From positions 1 to 21,294 of IMG/VR virus record IMGVR_UViG_3300042542_004426: a stretch of 21,294 nt of DNA. One strand, given 5' to 3'. The number at the start of each line of letters is the position of its first letter. Within the stretch, counting starts at the first letter, position 1. Both the position numbers and the translations under genes were made by a program. Shown here one piece after another: positions 11,984 through 18,850 of this stretch. This DNA comes from a virus. The notes under the pieces were generated by a model, which ran no database searches, was not told the DNA's origin, and saw only the letters and a program-made list of their open reading frames with translations.

Positions 11984-14437
11984 ATGTCGGGTGGAATTGA
12001 TGCCGAAAGCAGCCTGAACTGCAGCCTGATGACCCAATGCAGTTCATCCGCAGGGGTGGAAGGAACCCAGAGGCAGAGGGAACAGCGGGAACTAGAGCGG
12101 GCTCACTGGGCCGCGATCAACGCCACCAGCCGCCTGAAGACCCTCGGCCGCGAGTCGGCCACAGCTCACGGCCAGGCCCTGTTCACGCAGCACGCCGAGC
12201 GGGTGACGGTGGCCCTGGGGCTGCTGCTGGAGGAGCTGCTGGCCAACCCGAGCAAGGCCGGGCGACACCTGGCCTGCTGGCCGCTGCTGCTGCTGGTCAA
12301 CCGAGGCCCCCGCTCGATGGCCCTGATTGCCCTGTCGGTGGTGATCGACACGATCAGCAAGCGACCGCTCGACACCACGCTGGCAGTGGCGATCGGCCGC
12401 GCCCTGGAGGATGAGATCAAGGCCTCTCGCATCGAGGCCAACCGTGGGCAGGCCCTGCTGCGGTTGATCCGTCGCCGGCTTGGCGCTCGGCGCCTGTCCG
12501 ATCCGAAGGTGCTGGCTCAGCTGCGACTGGACACCAGCGGCTGGGAGCCCTCGCAACGCCGGATGGTGGGGCTGCTGCTGCTGGAGGTGATCGAGGCCAA
12601 CACCGATCTGATCCAGTTTCGGAACGTCACCAGCCGCCGCCGGTCGCAACGGCTTGTTGAGGCCACCAAGGCAGCCATGGCCGTGATTGCTGCCAATCCG
12701 CCGCGGCCATCACCAGCACGGAAGCTGCCGCTGCTGCTGCCGCCACGCGACTGGCCGGGCATGGTCGGCGGTGGCCACCTGAGCAGCAGCGAACCGCTGG
12801 TGCATGGCCGTGGTGGGCAGGACTTCAGCTACATCACCCCGGATGGCCTGGCGCCGGTGCTGCGGGTTGTGAACCACCTGCAGCGGCAGCAGCTGCTGGT
12901 CGATCCCTGGATGGTTGAGCAGCAGCGCCTGGCCTGGGACCACAACATCTGCGGGGTGTTCCCTGTCCGCCGCGAGGGACGACCGGAACCGCCGCGGCCG
13001 ACCGAGATGGTTGGGGCTGAGGCGTGGGGCGACTACCAGCGGGAGAGGCGTGCAGCGCTGCGGGAACAGCTGGAAGGTGCCAGCGAGCGGCGACGAATTG
13101 AGAGCTCGATCCGGCAGTGCGAGGAGGTTGCCGGGTTGCCGGTCTGGTTCGCCTACTTCGCCGACTTTCGCGGGCGGATCTTCAGCAGCAACCGCTATGC
13201 CACCCACCAGGGGCCCGACTGGGAGAAGGGGGCAATTCAGTTCGCGGCAGGCGATCGGGTCTCGGTGGAGGGGTTCGAGTGGTTGCTGAAGGCCGCCGCC
13301 GGCCACTGGGGAATCAGCAGCAGCTGGGCAGATCGCCTGCGCTGGGGGCAGCAGCACATGCCCGAACTGGTGGCCGCGGCCGAGGCACCGCTTGACCGTC
13401 TGGGGTTGTGGCGCGATGCGAAACAGCCCTGGCAGTTCCTGCAGCTGTGCCGCGCGATTGCCCAGCAGGTGGCAGACCCGGACAGCTTGTGCGCGGTGCC
13501 GATCCGGTTTGATCAAACCTGCTCAGGCATTGGCATCAGCGCAGCGCTGCTGCGCGACCGCCCCCTGGCCCGGCTGACCAACATTTGGGGGCAGACCCGG
13601 CAGGACATCTACGGGCATGTGGCTGAGCGGCTGATCCACCTGCTGCGGATGGATCTGAGCAACGGGATGGAAGCAGAGCAGCGACTGGCTGAGTTCTGGC
13701 TGGGCTTCGGCATCAACCGCAGCGTGACGAAGGGCCCGGTGATGACGAGCGTTTACGGGGCTCAGCACATGGGCATCACCGAGGGGTTGATTGCCCTGCT
13801 CACAGAGCGCGATACCGACCTGCGGGTGGGGCAGTGGCAGCGGGGCTACGTGACGCCGGCCAGCTACCTGAGCCGCAAGCTGACGCTGCTGCTGCAAGCA
13901 GAGCTCGGCAGCTGCATTGCATTGCGCAGCTGGCTCAAGGACACATGCCGCGAGGTTGTCAGCCGAGGCCGGCCGCTGCGATGGACCAGCCCGATGGGGT
14001 TCCCGGTGCAGCTGGGGCAACAGCTCGATGGCAGGCGCAACGTGACGAGCCTGACCCGAGGGCAGCGGCGATGGCAGGCGGCCGGCGAGGAAGCGATGGC
14101 GAAGGAGCTGAGCGCCCGGCAGACCAACACCTCGATCAGCAGCAACTTCATCCACAGCTTTGACGCGGCCCTGTGCCACAGCATTGTCTCGATGTGTGCA
14201 GAGCAAGGGGTTGCGGTCCTAGTGAACCACGACTGTTTTGCGACGACGCCCGGCCGAGCTGGATGGCTGCACCAGGCGCTGCACGACGCGTTGCGGGCCT
14301 TGTATGCGCCCGACTGGATGGCTGAGGTTGCGGCCGAGATCGCAGGTAACAACAGGGATCTCAAGATCAAGGCGCCGCCGATGGTTGGCAGCTTGTGCCC
14401 GGGAGAGATCGGGCACAACCCAAACTGCTTCTCATGA
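11984..14437 (+). CDS. Single-subunit DNA-dependent RNA polymerase, T7 gp1-like
   Basis: The 817-aa product (T7: 883) carries the family motifs. FADFRGRIF at 392-400 is the DxxGR loop. FDQTCSGIGISAALLRD from Asp510 is motif A with the first catalytic Asp. NRSVTKGPVMTSVYG at 578-592 is motif B, with Arg579, Lys583 and Tyr591 spaced as T7 Arg627, Lys631 and Tyr639. NFIHSFDAALCHS is at 721-733. VNHDCF at 747-752 is motif C with Asp750. All catalytic residues are present. The C-terminus is NPNCFS where T7 ends FAFA. It would transcribe middle and late phage genes. The start is uncertain: ATG 11984 has no good ribosome binding site and an in-frame ATG at 12029 is possible. It is the first gene after the attachment site. 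Confidence 0.95.
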   Translation: MSGGIDAESSLNCSLMTQCSSSAGVEGTQRQREQRELERAHWAAINATSRLKTLGRESATAHGQALFTQHAERVTVALGLLLEELLANPSKAGRHLACWPLLLLVNRGPRSMALIALSVVIDTISKRPLDTTLAVAIGRALEDEIKASRIEANRGQALLRLIRRRLGARRLSDPKVLAQLRLDTSGWEPSQRRMVGLLLLEVIEANTDLIQFRNVTSRRRSQRLVEATKAAMAVIAANPPRPSPARKLPLLLPPRDWPGMVGGGHLSSSEPLVHGRGGQDFSYITPDGLAPVLRVVNHLQRQQLLVDPWMVEQQRLAWDHNICGVFPVRREGRPEPPRPTEMVGAEAWGDYQRERRAALREQLEGASERRRIESSIRQCEEVAGLPVWFAYFADFRGRIFSSNRYATHQGPDWEKGAIQFAAGDRVSVEGFEWLLKAAAGHWGISSSWADRLRWGQQHMPELVAAAEAPLDRLGLWRDAKQPWQFLQLCRAIAQQVADPDSLCAVPIRFDQTCSGIGISAALLRDRPLARLTNIWGQTRQDIYGHVAERLIHLLRMDLSNGMEAEQRLAEFWLGFGINRSVTKGPVMTSVYGAQHMGITEGLIALLTERDTDLRVGQWQRGYVTPASYLSRKLTLLLQAELGSCIALRSWLKDTCREVVSRGRPLRWTSPMGFPVQLGQQLDGRRNVTSLTRGQRRWQAAGEEAMAKELSARQTNTSISSNFIHSFDAALCHSIVSMCAEQGVAVLVNHDCFATTPGRAGWLHQALHDALRALYAPDWMAEVAAEIAGNNRDLKIKAPPMVGSLCPGEIGHNPNCFS

Positions 14438-14442
14438 TCAGC

Positions 14443-14501
14443 CCCTAGGGAGGTTGCGCCCTAGGGCCTAGGGGTGTAGGTTCCGTGCGCAGCACATGTG
14501 C
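14443..14501. promoter_or_regulatory. CCCTAGGG repeats and ACATGT palindrome upstream of SSB
   Basis: Two CCCTAGGG palindromes at 14443-14450 and 14459-14466 can also pair with each other across an 8-nt loop. CCTAGGGG follows at 14467, and a perfect GCACATGTGC palindrome is at 14492-14501. This is the only sizeable gap between RNA polymerase and SSB, so a terminator plus promoter for the replication genes is expected here. The CCTAGG core resembles the CCTAGGTGTCG motif elsewhere. Confidence 0.45.
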
Positions 14502-14511
14502 AGCGCAACTA

Positions 14512-15183
14512 ATGCCACGACAGATCATCGTCAGCCCCCTTGGCCTTGCTGAGTGGGCCAAGGTCATTGAGCCCGGCGAGGCCTACGAGAAGGAGAACCC
14601 GCCCGAGTGGACCCTCGATCTGGTGCTCGATCCGAACAACAACGCCGCCCACCTGGACTTCATCAGCCAGATCGAGCTCTGGTTTCAAGAGCTGCATGGC
14701 AGCCGGGCGAAGGTGGCCGAACGCGGCTGGCCGTTCCGTGACCACCTGGACGCCGACAAAAAGCCGGACGGCCTGGTCACCGTGCGGTTCAAGCGCACCA
14801 CCATCAGCCGCAAGGGCAATCCCGTGCCCGCGCCGGTTGTCGTCGATGCCAAGAAGAAGCCCTGGAACCGCGATCTGCTGATCGGCAACGGCAGCAAGGT
14901 GAAGGTGGGCTTCGGCTACTACGGCTGGGAACGCGGCGGCCGGCACGGCATCAGCCTCGACCTCTCGGCGGTGCAGGTGCTCGACCTTGTGCCCTACGAA
15001 ATGCCAGATCCGACCGGCGCCTTTGCCGAGGAAGACGGCTTTGAGATTGAGGAGGCACCAGAAACCGCGGTGTTCAGCGCTGAGCCGGAGGCCGCAACCA
15101 ACAGCGTTCTGGACCGTGCTCGTCGGCAGCGTGCTGCCGCCGTGTCCGAACCCGAGCTGGACGACGAGGAGCTGCCCTCCTGA
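14512..15183 (+). CDS. Single-stranded DNA-binding protein, T7 gp2.5-like
   Basis: With ATG 14512 the product is 223 aa and begins MPRQIIVSPLGLAEWAKV; an ATG at 14485 is less likely because it lies beside the palindrome. An OB-fold-type first part includes EWTLDLVLDPNN, VTVRFKRTTIS and SKVKVGFGYYGWERGGRHGISLDLSAVQVLDL. The last 50 residues are a low-complexity acidic tail ending ELDDEELPS, as in gp2.5, where the tail binds replication partners. It coats ssDNA in replication and recombination. It is followed by the RuvC-like gene with a 1-bp overlap. The order RNA polymerase, SSB, endonuclease matches T7. Confidence 0.82.
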   Translation: MPRQIIVSPLGLAEWAKVIEPGEAYEKENPPEWTLDLVLDPNNNAAHLDFISQIELWFQELHGSRAKVAERGWPFRDHLDADKKPDGLVTVRFKRTTISRKGNPVPAPVVVDAKKKPWNRDLLIGNGSKVKVGFGYYGWERGGRHGISLDLSAVQVLDLVPYEMPDPTGAFAEEDGFEIEEAPETAVFSAEPEAATNSVLDRARRQRAAAVSEPELDDEELPS

Positions 15184-15647
15184 TGGCTGCACGTATCTTC
15201 GCCATTGATCCGGGCCCGGAGGTGTCGGCCTTCGTCTGTTGGGACGGGCAGCGGATTGTCGATCACGACATTGTTGGCAACGTCCTGATGCTGGAGAGGC
15301 TCAGAACTCTCTCGCTTGACAACGGTCCTGTACGTGTAGCGATTGAAATGATCGCCAGTTACGGGATGGCCGTTGGCGCGGAAGTGTTTGAGACCTGCGT
15401 CTGGATTGGCCGCTTCATTCAGGCCTCACCAGTCTTCTGCGAGCGCTACTTCCGCAGCAGCATCAAGCTGCACTTGTGCGGCACGGCCAGGGCCAAGGAT
15501 GCCAACGTGCGTCAGGCCCTGATTGATCTGATCGGTCCGCAAGGAAGGAAGGCAGCGCCTGGCCCCACCTACGGCATCCGCTCGCACTGCTGGGCGGCGC
15601 TGGCTGTAGCGGTCTATGCGGCCAGTTGCGTGGAGATTCCGTTCTGA
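15183..15647 (+). CDS. RuvC-like Holliday junction resolvase / RNase H-fold nuclease
   Basis: The 154-aa product opens MAARIFAIDPGPEVSAFVCW with Asp9 in the RuvC-type IDPG strand. VRVAIEMIASYG has Glu55 as the second acidic residue. The C-terminal helix, SHCWAALAVAVYAA (134-147), sits where RuvC carries DxxDALA, but here has His135 and no acidic pair; Asp106 in RAKDANVR may substitute. It occupies the slot of T7 gp3 endonuclease and would resolve branched replication intermediates before packaging. It overlaps both neighbours (TGATG with SSB, ATGA-type with the next gene). The fold is likely; the exact active site is uncertain. Confidence 0.75.
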   Translation: MAARIFAIDPGPEVSAFVCWDGQRIVDHDIVGNVLMLERLRTLSLDNGPVRVAIEMIASYGMAVGAEVFETCVWIGRFIQASPVFCERYFRSSIKLHLCGTARAKDANVRQALIDLIGPQGRKAAPGPTYGIRSHCWAALAVAVYAASCVEIPF

Positions 15648-16027
15648 TGAAACCTCGCATCAGTGAGTTTCTGCTGCCACTGCCAGCGCAGCTCAAGACC
15701 AAAACCCTGTTCACCGGCAGGGTTGAGGCCGATGACGATTACAGCCAGTGGGCTCGACACTGCCGAGCCATCATCGCCGAATGGTGGGCGGTGCCGCCGT
15801 TGGCCAAGGGCTTGGTCATCGCTTTGCAGATCACTTTTCGCGGCATCGAAGCCAGCGAACTGGACAAGCTGCAGGTGGCGCTGCTGCGTGCTGGCCATGG
15901 AATCGTTTGGGCTGAAGACCCAATCACTGTTCTGCGCCGTGCTGAAGGCAAGGGCAGTCAATCTCCGAGCCAACTTATCAACCTCAAGGTGATCTGGAAT
16001 GACAATGCCGTACCCGCCACTGCTTGA
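15647..16027 (+). CDS. Possible RusA-like Holliday junction resolvase
   Basis: The ATG is fixed by overlap with the previous stop, giving 126 aa. The pattern LVIALQITFRG then SELDKLQVALLRAGHGIVWAEDPITVL and a final strand LINLKVIW follows RusA, whose core reads DLDNLQKAxxDAL...WxDDxqV. Relative to RusA, Asp70 becomes Glu, Asp72 is kept, Lys76 becomes Val, and the later acidic pair is Glu-Asp. It is therefore either a diverged resolvase or an inactive relative. Its position next to a RuvC-like gene supports a DNA-junction role. I rate the fold as plausible, the activity as open. Confidence 0.45.
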   Translation: MKPRISEFLLPLPAQLKTKTLFTGRVEADDDYSQWARHCRAIIAEWWAVPPLAKGLVIALQITFRGIEASELDKLQVALLRAGHGIVWAEDPITVLRRAEGKGSQSPSQLINLKVIWNDNAVPATA

Positions 16028-16199
16028 GCAGAGCTGCGAAATCTGCCGCTACAGCGAGCAGGATGTGCCGACCATGGCGCGATGCAGGCGCAGCGCACCA
16101 TCACCGCTGCCGATTGACAACGAGATCCTGGCCCGCTGGCCGCTGGTGTTGCCGACCGATTGGTGCGGCGAGTGGGCGCCGCGGGAGGAAGGCCAATGA
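15999..16199 (+). CDS. Small zinc-binding Cys4 protein (66 aa)
   Basis: Four Cys are arranged CEIC (13, 16), then MARCRR (29) and DWCGEW (56). I recall this CxxC...CR...WP.V..DWCGEW layout from short phage and prophage proteins. It probably forms one zinc or iron-sulfur site. It overlaps the RusA-like gene by 29 bp and the next gene by ATGA. Start may be residue 1 or the second Met. Role unknown. Confidence 0.65.
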   Translation: MTMPYPPLLEQSCEICRYSEQDVPTMARCRRSAPSPLPIDNEILARWPLVLPTDWCGEWAPREEGQ

Positions 16200-16807
16200 A
16201 GTGCCCACACTGCGGCCACAACCGCAACCGAGTCACCGAGACCAGGGCGCGAGATGACGGTGACCTGAGAAGGCACCATTGCCTGCACTGCGCCAAGACC
16301 TTCCAGAGCATTGCTCGGATCTGCGTCTATGCCGGCCGGGCAACGGGCTACATCGAGGCCGCGCAGCCGCTTGCCACGGTCACAGCAACGCCAGAGCCAG
16401 AGCCGATCAAGCAACCGGCAGAACCCACACCGGCGAAGCCGCGAGTCAACAACCGGCGGTGGCACCCAAGCGCTGTGCCGCATGGCGTGTGCGATGAAGC
16501 GGCGCCGCTGATGCTGGAGTGGTGGAACGAAAGCCGCCGCCACAAGCAAGGCGGCAAGGCCGTCTGGACAGAACGAGCGTGGCTCGAATCGGTTGCCCGG
16601 GTGGCGCAGCTGCCAGCAGCGCAGCAGGTGCAGCTCTGCCGCGCAGGCGTGGAGTTTGGTTGGCAGGCCCTCAAGTCTGAGTACCTGGGCAACAAGTCCG
16701 AGCCAACGGTCCGCACCGATGGCCGCCTGCTGCCGCAGGATCCTCGGCTGCTTGAAGCGATCCGACTGGAACACGAAGCGGAGGATCTATGGCCCGCCGC
16801 CAGCTGA
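16196..16807 (+). CDS. NrdR-type zinc-ribbon protein with unrelated C-terminal helical domain
   Basis: With the ATG in the ATGA overlap, the product is 203 aa. Residues 1-40 closely follow the zinc ribbon of the repressor NrdR: CPHCG (Cys3, Cys6), VTETRARDDGDLRRHHC (Cys29), LHC (Cys32) AKTFQSI. NrdR's ATP-cone is absent. Residues about 55-85 are a Pro/Glu linker. The C-terminal half is helical (APLMLEWWNESRRH, WTERAWLESVARVAQL, GVEFGWQALKSEYL) and recalls the ends of phage replication-organiser proteins, where a GWxxL motif recurs. It could bind DNA at the origin or regulate genes. The position is that of the missing primase or polymerase genes. Function inferred. Confidence 0.6.
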   Translation: MKCPHCGHNRNRVTETRARDDGDLRRHHCLHCAKTFQSIARICVYAGRATGYIEAAQPLATVTATPEPEPIKQPAEPTPAKPRVNNRRWHPSAVPHGVCDEAAPLMLEWWNESRRHKQGGKAVWTERAWLESVARVAQLPAAQQVQLCRAGVEFGWQALKSEYLGNKSEPTVRTDGRLLPQDPRLLEAIRLEHEAEDLWPAAS

Positions 16808-17319
16808 CAGCCGAGATCTTCATGACCGTCATCGACATGGTGGCCGGTCATCTGCGTCTCAAGGATGCGGACCGCTGGGGGCCGCAGATCGCCCGGCTGA
16901 AGTTCCGCAGCTTCGTCGGCGAGTTCCCCGAGGTGTCTGAGCAGCAGTTCGTCTGGGCTGCTGAGCGTTGGATCCAGTCGTTGCCGACAGGGTTCACCCG
17001 GTTCCCGACCTGGCGGGAGCTGATGGCGCCGCTGTACCGCTGCGAGAACGGCATGGCCAATCGCAGCTGGGGGTTCCGGCCTGATCTGCCGTTGATCTTG
17101 GCGCCAACGGAGGAGCAGCTGCAACTGCTGCCGCAGCAGCGAAGGTCGATCGCTGCAGCGCCTGATCCGCACAACGCCGAGGCCTATGTGCCATTCCATG
17201 TGGAATGGGCGCCGTCGTTGCCACCGGCTGCAGCGGAGGCCGGCCCGCTGACCGCTGAGGTGTGGGCCGAATACCTGCAGTGGGCGCAGCAGGAAGAAGC
17301 CCAGTTGGCGGATGCCTGA
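16789..17319 (+). CDS. Hypothetical protein, possibly helicase-loader-like
   Basis: The 176-aa product starts with an ATG 4 nt after GGAGG, and overlaps the previous gene by 19 bp. The first 90 residues are helical: EIFMTVIDMVAGHLRL, WGPQIARLKFRSFVGEFP, EQQFVWAAERWIQSL, then TGFTRFPTWRELMAPLY. A helical domain ending in a xxFPTxxEL-type loop resembles loader-type phage replication proteins (lambda P and others). The similarity is only in pattern. The C-terminal part is Pro/Gln-rich and variable. It could bring host DnaB to the phage origin, which would fit the lack of a phage primase-helicase here. Confidence 0.5.
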   Translation: MARRQLTAEIFMTVIDMVAGHLRLKDADRWGPQIARLKFRSFVGEFPEVSEQQFVWAAERWIQSLPTGFTRFPTWRELMAPLYRCENGMANRSWGFRPDLPLILAPTEEQLQLLPQQRRSIAAAPDPHNAEAYVPFHVEWAPSLPPAAAEAGPLTAEVWAEYLQWAQQEEAQLADA

Positions 17320-17519
17320 TGGACCCGCTGATGACGCTATCCGAGCTGAGGGGAATCCTTGAGCGCGGATTGGTTACCGGCAAATGGTCGGTGCTGCAGT
17401 TCAACAAGTCGGGCCGGGATGTGGTGTTACCCACCAAGGAGTTTCTGGCACAACATCCACAGTTTGAAAACATGGAGTTTCGAGACATGGCAGCGTTTCG
17501 CAAGCATCACGGCACATGA
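17319..17519 (+). CDS. Hypothetical small protein (66 aa)
   Basis: The ATG overlaps the previous stop (TGATG). The product has an N-terminal helix MTLSELRGILERGLVTG, a short strand region WSVLQFNKSGRDVVLP, and a helix near the end. The N-terminal SELRGILERG looks like a small DNA-binding or interaction helix. No family recognised. It is coupled to the next gene by ATGA. Confidence 0.6.
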   Translation: MDPLMTLSELRGILERGLVTGKWSVLQFNKSGRDVVLPTKEFLAQHPQFENMEFRDMAAFRKHHGT

Positions 17520-17740
17520 GCTGGACGCATGAATACGAGGTTGGCCAGGAGGTGAAGTGCCACTTCCAAGGCCAATGGTGCCGCGGGGCAATTTGCTCCA
17601 AGCGCACGCGAAGCCTGATGGTTTTTCTGGGCAAGCACGGCCACACGAACATTCACGACCCTCGCAACATCACACCATGGCAACCGAGCAAGAAGAAAGA
17701 GTCCTCGATGTCTCCCGAGAATCCGTCATTCGAGTTTTGA
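17516..17740 (+). CDS. Hypothetical small beta-rich (SH3-like) protein
   Basis: The 74-aa product reads EYEVGQEVKCHFQGQWCRGA, then KRTRSLMVFLGKHGHTNIHD, a run of short strands typical of SH3- or Tudor-like barrels, followed by a Lys/Ser-rich tail. Start by ATGA overlap. Such domains often bind basic peptides or nucleic acid. Role unknown. Confidence 0.55.
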   Translation: MSWTHEYEVGQEVKCHFQGQWCRGAICSKRTRSLMVFLGKHGHTNIHDPRNITPWQPSKKKESSMSPENPSFEF

Positions 17741-17850
17741 AGATGGCACGCAAACACCATGACGAGTGCGTTGAGCGCAGCTACGCGCAGACGTGGTGGG
17801 CTGGGTACATCAGGTGCTGCGAACAGCTCCTGGACATGGAAAACGAGTGA
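17677..17850 (+). CDS. Hypothetical small helical protein (57 aa, start uncertain)
   Basis: From ATG 17677 the gene overlaps the previous one by 64 bp. A start at ATG 17743, giving 35 aa, would leave a 2-bp gap. The body, RKHHDECVERSYAQTWWAGY, is amphipathic, with three Cys and two adjacent Trp. It overlaps the following start by 1 bp. Neither start has a clear ribosome binding site. No family recognised. Confidence 0.45.
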   Translation: MATEQEERVLDVSRESVIRVLKMARKHHDECVERSYAQTWWAGYIRCCEQLLDMENE

Positions 17851-18296
17851 TGACTGACTTCCGCGCCCTGTGCGCTGAGCTGGTTGAACTCAGTGCCCCA
17901 ACAGATTCTATTCCTCAACTAGTTGAGCGTCTTCAGAACTTAGCTGAGTTGGCAAACCGCGCCCGCGCTGCGCTGGCCCAGCCCGAGCCGCAGGGGCCGA
18001 CAGGGGACGACATGAACGACCTAGCGGACGACCTGCTGGGGATCGTGCTTCCCGAGGGCTCCGGCGCCAGACTGATCACGCGAGCCCTAGAGCTGTGGGG
18101 CCGCCCCGCCATCGAGCCGGTGCCGGTGAGCGAGCGGTTGCCGGGGCCGGAGGATTGCGATGCGGAGGGGAAGTGTTGGTGGTTTGACCGCGAATGTGAT
18201 ACGTGGTCCTTTAACGAAGGCAGGCTTGAAGAGGAGACTCACTGGGCACCGCACTGGGCGCTGCCTGTGCCTGGGGTGGAGGGTGCCGATGCTTAA
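17850..18296 (+). CDS. DUF551-domain protein
   Basis: The 148-aa product has an N-terminal helical segment (DFRALCAELVELSAP and PQLVERLQNLAELANRARAA). The C-terminal DUF551-like part from about residue 88 reads PVPVSERLPGPED, then WWFDRECDTWSF and THWAPHWALPVP. DUF551 is a small beta domain with the pattern xVxExLP...W...THWxPxPxLP, widespread in phages, with unknown function. The start overlaps the previous stop by 1 bp. Confidence 0.7.
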   Translation: MTDFRALCAELVELSAPTDSIPQLVERLQNLAELANRARAALAQPEPQGPTGDDMNDLADDLLGIVLPEGSGARLITRALELWGRPAIEPVPVSERLPGPEDCDAEGKCWWFDRECDTWSFNEGRLEEETHWAPHWALPVPGVEGADA

Positions 18297-18426
18297 CGCC
18301 CTGCTCGCCCTCGCCCTGCTGCTCGCCCTCGGCGCAGCGGTTGAGCTGTGCATCAAGGTGGCCTTCGTGCGCCTGCTGCCCTTGCTGCTGAGGTTGCCAT
18401 CGAGTCGAGTTGGAGGTCAGCGATGA
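18289..18426 (+). CDS. Small membrane protein (45 aa)
   Basis: LNALLALALLLALGAAVELC is an unbroken hydrophobic segment, followed by IKVAFVRLLPLLLRLPSS and a short basic end. One or two membrane helices are likely. The start overlaps the DUF551 gene by 8 bp and the end forms ATGA with the next gene. Small size makes this call less secure, but packing of neighbours supports it. Confidence 0.5.
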   Translation: MLNALLALALLLALGAAVELCIKVAFVRLLPLLLRLPSSRVGGQR

Positions 18427-18644
18427 CCTGGAATCGAAGCCTGTTGCCCGATGAGCCGCAGCCATTCCTTGGCCCGGGCATCAGCAGGCCCAAGCCGAAA
18501 CAGCTGACACGGCTTTTCAGTCTGGAGGTGCAATGCCCCGGCACCCGTCTGATGCACTTGCAGATCCCGGCGCCCAGTAAGGCTGATGCAATCCGCTACT
18601 GCGAGAACCGCTGGCCTGATGCAACTATTACCTTCATCAAATGA
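18423..18644 (+). CDS. Hypothetical protein (73 aa)
   Basis: A Pro-rich N-terminus (SLLPDEPQPFLGPGISRPKP) leads to a compact alpha/beta part: FSLEVQCPGTRLMHLQIPAP, then SKADAIRYCENRWPDATITFI. The second part (strand, strand, helix with AIRYCENRWP, strand) resembles small cyanophage proteins with an xKxAIxYAxNRWP pattern, recalled without a name. ATGA overlaps at both ends. Function unknown. Confidence 0.55.
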   Translation: MTWNRSLLPDEPQPFLGPGISRPKPKQLTRLFSLEVQCPGTRLMHLQIPAPSKADAIRYCENRWPDATITFIK

Positions 18645-18850
18645 CCCTGACAGAACATCTAACTGAGCTCTACTGGGGGCTAAACGAGTACAGCATTGAT
18701 GACCAACGCCGGATGCAGGTGGTCATCCATGAGATCAGCCAGATCATCCGCGGCTGGGCGCCTGATGAGGGGCTCGCGCGGATCACCCATCTCGCCATCA
18801 CCGGAGTGGCCGACCGCCTGCTGGAACAAGCCATGGAACCCAAGTCATGA
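18641..18850 (+). CDS. Hypothetical small helical protein (69 aa)
   Basis: All-helical: LTEHLTELYWGLNEYSI, DDQRRMQVVIHEISQIIRGW, LARITHLAITGVADRLLEQA. It is coupled by ATGA at both ends, directly before the exonuclease, so it is translated with it. Could be an exonuclease partner. No family recognised. Confidence 0.55.
   Translation: MTLTEHLTELYWGLNEYSIDDQRRMQVVIHEISQIIRGWAPDEGLARITHLAITGVADRLLEQAMEPKS

Noticed and set aside
12710-14206. Two long minus-strand ORFs opposite the RNA polymerase gene
   Set aside because: The plus-strand frame has all T7-type RNA polymerase motifs; the antisense frames show no recognisable domain.
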